A stretch of 64,000 bases of DNA from CAYWQB01 sp964460785 (GTDB lineage Bacteria; Chlamydiota; Chlamydiia; Chlamydiales; CAYWQB01), in assembly GCA_964460785.1 (NCBI GenBank), contig CAYWQB010000002.1, positions 62,001 through 126,000 on the forward strand. The letters run 5' to 3'. Position numbers and translations under genes: made by a program. Of this stretch, positions 60,668 to 64,000 are shown in pieces. Position 1 is the stretch's first letter. Every line of letters begins with the position of its first letter. The notes beneath the pieces are model-generated. The model was given only the letters and a program-made list of their open reading frames with translations. It made no database searches and was not told the DNA's origin.

Positions 60668-60741
60668 GGGGCAGTAGCTCAGTCGGTTAGAGCAGAGGAC
60701 TCATAATCCTTTGGTCGCGGGTTCAAGTCCTGCCTGCCCCA
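60668..60741 (+). tRNA. tRNA with CAU anticodon (Met elongator or lysidine-type Ile2)
   Basis: The full cloverleaf is present: acceptor GGGGCAG with CTGCCCC, D arm GCTC/GAGC, anticodon arm GAGGA-CTCATAA-TCCTT with anticodon CAT at the loop centre, variable loop TGGTC, and T arm GCGGG-TTCAAGT-CCTGC. CCA is not encoded. The TTGGTCGC after the anticodon stem resembles tRNA-Ile2, whose C34 is changed to lysidine, but Met elongator cannot be excluded. Confidence 0.93.
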
Positions 60742-60750
60742 CTTTCTCGT

Positions 60751-62056
60751 TTATTCCATCAGCTCATCTATACTGCTCATTAAAAATGGGTGGCTAAGCA
60801 TATTGTCTGCTGAGAAGATTTCCCCTTCCCCAGCCTTCCCCAAGCAGCAGTTAATAAAATCTACAAGTACAGGGCAGGTATCTCTCCCTACTGACTCCGC
60901 TAGACCTGACACTGGAGACCTAGAGAGCAGGCCAAAACATAAATAAGCAAGAGTATAGCCTAAAGAGCATGCATCGGTTTGTGCACTATAAAGACCCCCC
61001 ATAGCACGGGAGCGTCTCGAAGGGAAGAAGCAAGGCGTTCCAACCCTAGGGGTGATAGGGAGATCAAGATCATCCTGGCCTAGCAGGCTTTCCTCAGCAG
61101 ACATAAGACCTGTAGAAGTTTTCATCGAGCGAGCTAGCCCCATATCGACTAATACAAACTGGTAGCCTGAGGCTTTTGCTGCATCTTCGATCATTAAAAT
61201 ATTCGGAGGTTTAATATCCCGATGCACTAAATCATAAGCTTGCAAGTGCTTCAGTGCTTGTGCAATATCACGAGCAAGGTCTTGATGGAAGCAAAGAGCA
61301 CTTTTTACTTTATCCCTAGCTATAGCGTTTCCATCACGGAACTTTGCATAGTCTAGCCTATGCAACTGATACTGCTTTCTTACATCGACAATTTCTTTCC
61401 CTGGGTAATACTCCATAACAAATATGCGGCGAGCAATACCTTCCACTCCAATTTCTGCTGAGAAATGCGTTGTTGCAACATTAGGATGGGGTGGAATTGC
61501 AGGCGACAGTAAACGCTCTCTACGCACACTTCTGGAGTCTCGCTTTTCTTCTTTTGCCATACGAACAACATAAGCCTTTCTTTTAAAAGTCGTTCGATAA
61601 ACCTCTGAAAAGCCTCCACTCCCTATCTGCTCTAGGCTGTTTTTTTTTAGAAGTACAAGACCAAGATGTCTCTGTCCTTGGGTTAAACTCTCTTTCTAAA
61701 TGCTTGCAAAATTGAGTAATACGCCGAGCAGAAAATATACGAGAGGAGACCTCGGGGAGCTCATCTAAACGATCAAAAACCGCGTTTCGCCGCCTAGTGA
61801 TCTCCCTGTATTGTCTTTCCGTAGAGGTTTCTTCTCTTACAAGCCTTGGAGGACTATCTAACGCAGCACGAAGGCCTGCCATATCGAAAGCATCTCTTCT
61901 TACTCCCTCTACGACATCTTCACTTCCTCCCCTTACCCTATGAGTAATAGGGCGTCCCCCCAATACAACAGGAAGTTCTGGGAGAGGAAGTGCTTCATAA
62001 GAACCCCTTATTGATTGGGCTGATGGCCTTGGGGCCACACGACCTATACTTGACAT
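60751..62056 (-). pseudogene. Split Ser/Thr protein kinase-like gene, frameshifted at an A9 tract (or slippage-expressed)
   Basis: One kinase-like protein is divided into two reading frames. The first (62056-61583) gives 157 residues: a Ser/Pro/Arg-rich N-terminus and a short helical region. The frame then shifts within nine consecutive A residues (T9 on the plus strand at 61636-61644). The second frame carries the kinase: IGSGGFSEVYRTTFKRK (Gly loop), VMEYYPGKEIV, the catalytic LVHRDIKPPNILM and VLVDMGLARS (DMG in place of DFG). One A fewer would join them. The beta-3 Lys of the VAIK motif is Arg (VVRM). The 269-residue open frame begins at 61560. It is paralogous to the gene upstream. Transcriptional slippage could restore a full-length protein. 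Confidence 0.75.
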
Positions 62057-62067
62057 GACAATTCTAC

Positions 62068-63450
62068 CTATTTTGCAGAGATTTCACCTGAGGGCTTTTC
62101 ACTCACAGCTTTTCTTCTCTCCCGCAAGCTGACATTGAAAAAAGCCATCCACTCCTTCACTAAAGTCTCTGAAGGTGTTGTTAAAAAGGAGTGCTTAAGC
62201 ATCTTATCAGGAGTGAACTCTTCTTTCTCTTGCAAGCCACAAATACAATCATTTAAAAAACTTTTGAAAGGGATGCCGAGTAACCCTAACGTTGGATTAC
62301 TTAAAAAAGAGTGATAGTATATACCTGGTGCTAGCACTCTTGATAATGCAGTAAAAAGAAGGGTTTTCCCTAAAGAGACCGCCTCTGTTTCAGGAGAGTA
62401 TATAGGCCTTCTTTCATAAATCTTGGGGGAAGCAAATCTTTTTGTACCAGCCCGTGGCGTAAGGGGTAAAGGAGGCACATCACACCCTAGCTGTTTTTCC
62501 TGTGCTGGCATCAGCCCCGTATACGTCTCCATGGAACGCACAAGCCCCATATCCACCAGAATAAAACGGTATCCAGACTCCCGTGATGGATCTTTGACAC
62601 TCATAATGTTACTTGGCTTGATATCACGATGTACTAAGTTATAGCTTTGTAAGTGCTGCAAAGCATGAGCCATATCTCTAGCAAGATCTTTTTGAAAGCT
62701 GAAAAAGTTTTTTAAATCGTTGAACTCAGCATGGCTAATGTAGCTTTTGAGTCTAGGAGATTGATCGACAAAAAGCTCTTTCGGAAAGCGGTATTTCCTC
62801 AGATAGCTAAGGTCTTCTCCTGGATAGTACTCCATCACATAAACAAGGTGCTTTGCCCCCTTTATAGACATTTCCATACTATAGTATGTTTTGGCTATAT
62901 TCTGGTGAGGAGGGATTGTAGAGGTGAGTAAACGCTCCCTCTGCACACAAGGCTTCTCTCTCATATCGTTATGAATGACCCGAACGGCAAAAGACTTCCC
63001 CTTAAATGAAAAGAGGTAAACTTGAGAAAAAGCCCCTTCTCCTAAAGGGATTAAGCTACTGTCTGGTGCACAGCTACATGACTGATTCAGCAAGGCGAGT
63101 TCTATTTTCAACTGCTGCCGAAACTCTTTGGTTACCATTGGGTCCGTCTCTGAGGTAGAAGAAACGCTCTGTACTTTGCCCATTTTAGCAAAAACTTCCC
63201 TCTTGCTTTCCCGCGCTTCAGGGTTTCTTACTAACCCCCGAGCCTTTGGACTTAAGTACAAGTTGCGCATAGCTTCCACAACAGGCACGAGGAGACCTCC
63301 CTCCTCTGCTGGCAAAGGTTTCACTTCTTTTTCTTCTTCTCTAGGAGACCATGCATAAGCAGGCCTTCCTGTCATAGGCAAACCTTTGGGGGATCCCCTC
63401 TTAATAGGAGGCTCGTAGAGAGGTTCCCCTCTTACTCTTGAAATAGACAT
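62068..63450 (-). CDS. Ser/Thr protein kinase-like protein
   Basis: The 460-residue soluble protein begins MSISRVRGEPLYEPPIKRGS, a Pro/Arg/Ser-rich N-terminus without signal or membrane segment, then a kinase domain at about 125-420. Visible motifs: Gly loop PLGEGAFSQVYLFS, VMEYYPGEDL hinge, catalytic YNLVHRDIKPSNIMSV, and VDMGLVRS (DMG for DFG). The beta-3 Lys appears as Arg (FAVRVIHND), so activity is uncertain. A GTKRFASPKIYE stretch corresponds to the APE region. It is 11 nt upstream of its split paralogue. As a soluble kinase with an N-terminal extension it could be an effector; this is inference. The ATG at 63450 is chosen over a longer frame to 63510. Confidence 0.82.
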   Translation of the reverse strand: MSISRVRGEPLYEPPIKRGSPKGLPMTGRPAYAWSPREEEKEVKPLPAEEGGLLVPVVEAMRNLYLSPKARGLVRNPEARESKREVFAKMGKVQSVSSTSETDPMVTKEFRQQLKIELALLNQSCSCAPDSSLIPLGEGAFSQVYLFSFKGKSFAVRVIHNDMREKPCVQRERLLTSTIPPHQNIAKTYYSMEMSIKGAKHLVYVMEYYPGEDLSYLRKYRFPKELFVDQSPRLKSYISHAEFNDLKNFFSFQKDLARDMAHALQHLQSYNLVHRDIKPSNIMSVKDPSRESGYRFILVDMGLVRSMETYTGLMPAQEKQLGCDVPPLPLTPRAGTKRFASPKIYERRPIYSPETEAVSLGKTLLFTALSRVLAPGIYYHSFLSNPTLGLLGIPFKSFLNDCICGLQEKEEFTPDKMLKHSFLTTPSETLVKEWMAFFNVSLRERRKAVSEKPSGEISAK

Positions 63451-63593
63451 CAGCTGAACTTTTTTTAAACATGCGAGAAAAGAATACCTTAAAAATAAAG
63501 AAAATATCAAGAAGTGATATTTTCAACCCACCCCTTGCTTGATATTCTAACTCTCTCATATTCTGCGGAGCTCATGTAGAAAAGGATTGGTCC

Positions 63594-64000
63594 ATGTCAG
63601 AAGTTGAAATTTCATTCTCTCCCTTTCAACGCGAGCATCTCTCCCTTTACTACCAGTGGGCTAAACGTCCTCATATTCAACATACATGGTTTCGTGATGG
63701 CTATGCCTCTGTCACTGCTATTGAGAAAAAGCTATCCGGGCAAAGCTATGATGTTCCCTTTATTATTCAGCTAAATAGTAAGCCGATCGGCTACATTCAA
63801 TACTGCGACCTAGGAGCCTACAATAAGTTACAACCTCGCCCAAGTGGAGCATTTAGGAAAGCAAACGCGGGGGACTTTTGTATTGATCTGTTTATTGGTG
63901 ACCTACGCCTCCTTAATCAAGGCTTAGGTGCAAAAATCGTACGCCAATTTTCTAGCTGGCTCTCTCGTCGCCCAGACTGCAAGGCGATTTATATCGACCC
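63594..64000 (+). CDS. GNAT acetyltransferase related to aminoglycoside 6'-N-acetyltransferases, 5' part
   Basis: An ATG at 63594 opens a frame that runs off the window (135 codons seen). The translation begins MSEVEISFSPFQREHLSLYY and has YQWAKRPHIQHTW, then PFIIQLNSKPIGYIQY, and FCIDLFIGDLRLLNQGLGAK, which is the acetyl-CoA-binding stretch in the AAC(6')-Ib-type GNAT family, followed by IYIDP. The order W-x-RPH, PIGYIQ, IDLFIGD is characteristic. True aminoglycoside activity is not implied; siderophore-type and other amine substrates occur in the family. Confidence 0.82.
   Translation, partial: MSEVEISFSPFQREHLSLYYQWAKRPHIQHTWFRDGYASVTAIEKKLSGQSYDVPFIIQLNSKPIGYIQYCDLGAYNKLQPRPSGAFRKANAGDFCIDLFIGDLRLLNQGLGAKIVRQFSSWLSRRPDCKAIYID

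Noticed and set aside
1..64000. CRISPR arrays, insertion sequences, integrases, rRNA genes or att sites
   Set aside because: No spaced direct repeats, transposase or integrase motifs or rRNA stretches were noticed on reading both strands.

Overview
The window reads as a chromosomal segment of a member of the phylum Chlamydiae, most likely an environmental (Parachlamydiales-like or marine) lineage rather than Chlamydia itself. The evidence is gene order. Two blocks match what I remember of the Chlamydia trachomatis chromosome: rpe-efp-accB-accC (complement of 1-2241), and rpsA-nusA-infB-rbfA-truB-ribF / ychF / sctU-sctV-copN-chaperone-malQ (7495-25564). The L,L-diaminopimelate branch with dapL (40083-43912), a Map with a SEC-C zinc motif, and a SirB1/TPR protein fit the same picture. 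The organism also carries things that pathogenic chlamydiae lack: a real flagellin, flhB-flhA-flhF-fliA, a class III nucleotidyl cyclase with an extracytoplasmic sensor, a soluble transhydrogenase, and part of the arginine succinyltransferase pathway.

Layout. 1-2241 (minus): fatty-acid initiation, EF-P and Rpe. 2384-6147: two large proteins I cannot identify. 6116-7382: an aspartokinase without ACT domains, and QueD. 7495-15230: translation and transcription operon. 15211-18998: GNAT, CACHE-cyclase and YchF. 19070-25564: type III secretion export gate, plug protein and chaperone, then malQ, behind a good sigma70-type promoter. 25515-31443: glycosyltransferase, SirB1/TPR protein, CPBP protease, Ca/Na antiporter, repeat-containing exported protein. 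31484-36508: clpB, small membrane protein, sthA, rpmB. 36537-40023: a late-flagellar-looking cluster (190-aa protein and flagellin, each with a candidate sigma28 promoter), with a divergent PLD-family protein. 40083-44490: dapB-dapA-asd-dapL and convergent tsaC. 44496-50259 (minus): flhB-flhA-flhF-(109-aa membrane protein)-fliA. 50312-55585: truA, NlpC/P60 peptidase, map, coiled-coil membrane protein, TPR lipoprotein-like or secreted protein, small protein. 55633-60623: M20 peptidase, class III aminotransferase, astA, astD. 60668-60741: tRNA(CAU). 60751-63450 (minus): two tandem protein kinase-like genes, one split at an A9 tract. 63594-64000: 5' end of an AAC(6')-like acetyltransferase.

How the genes work together. 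The window encodes two separate type III export gates, one virulence-type (SctU/SctV/CopN) and one flagellar (FlhB/FlhA). The flagellar one is accompanied by the sigma factor (FliA) whose predicted promoters sit in front of the filament gene. The most unusual single object is that flagellin: its D0/D1 ends are canonical, but its middle about 270 residues look like a five- or six-bladed beta-propeller rather than known D2/D3 domains. Other points worth a second look are an FlhF with eroded GTPase motifs, a possible replacement of AstE by an M20 desuccinylase, the unregulated-looking LysC, and the A9-split kinase. No insertion sequence, prophage, CRISPR array, rRNA or origin was seen, and no gene-free stretch exceeds 300 bases. 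All family assignments are by eye; no searches were run.
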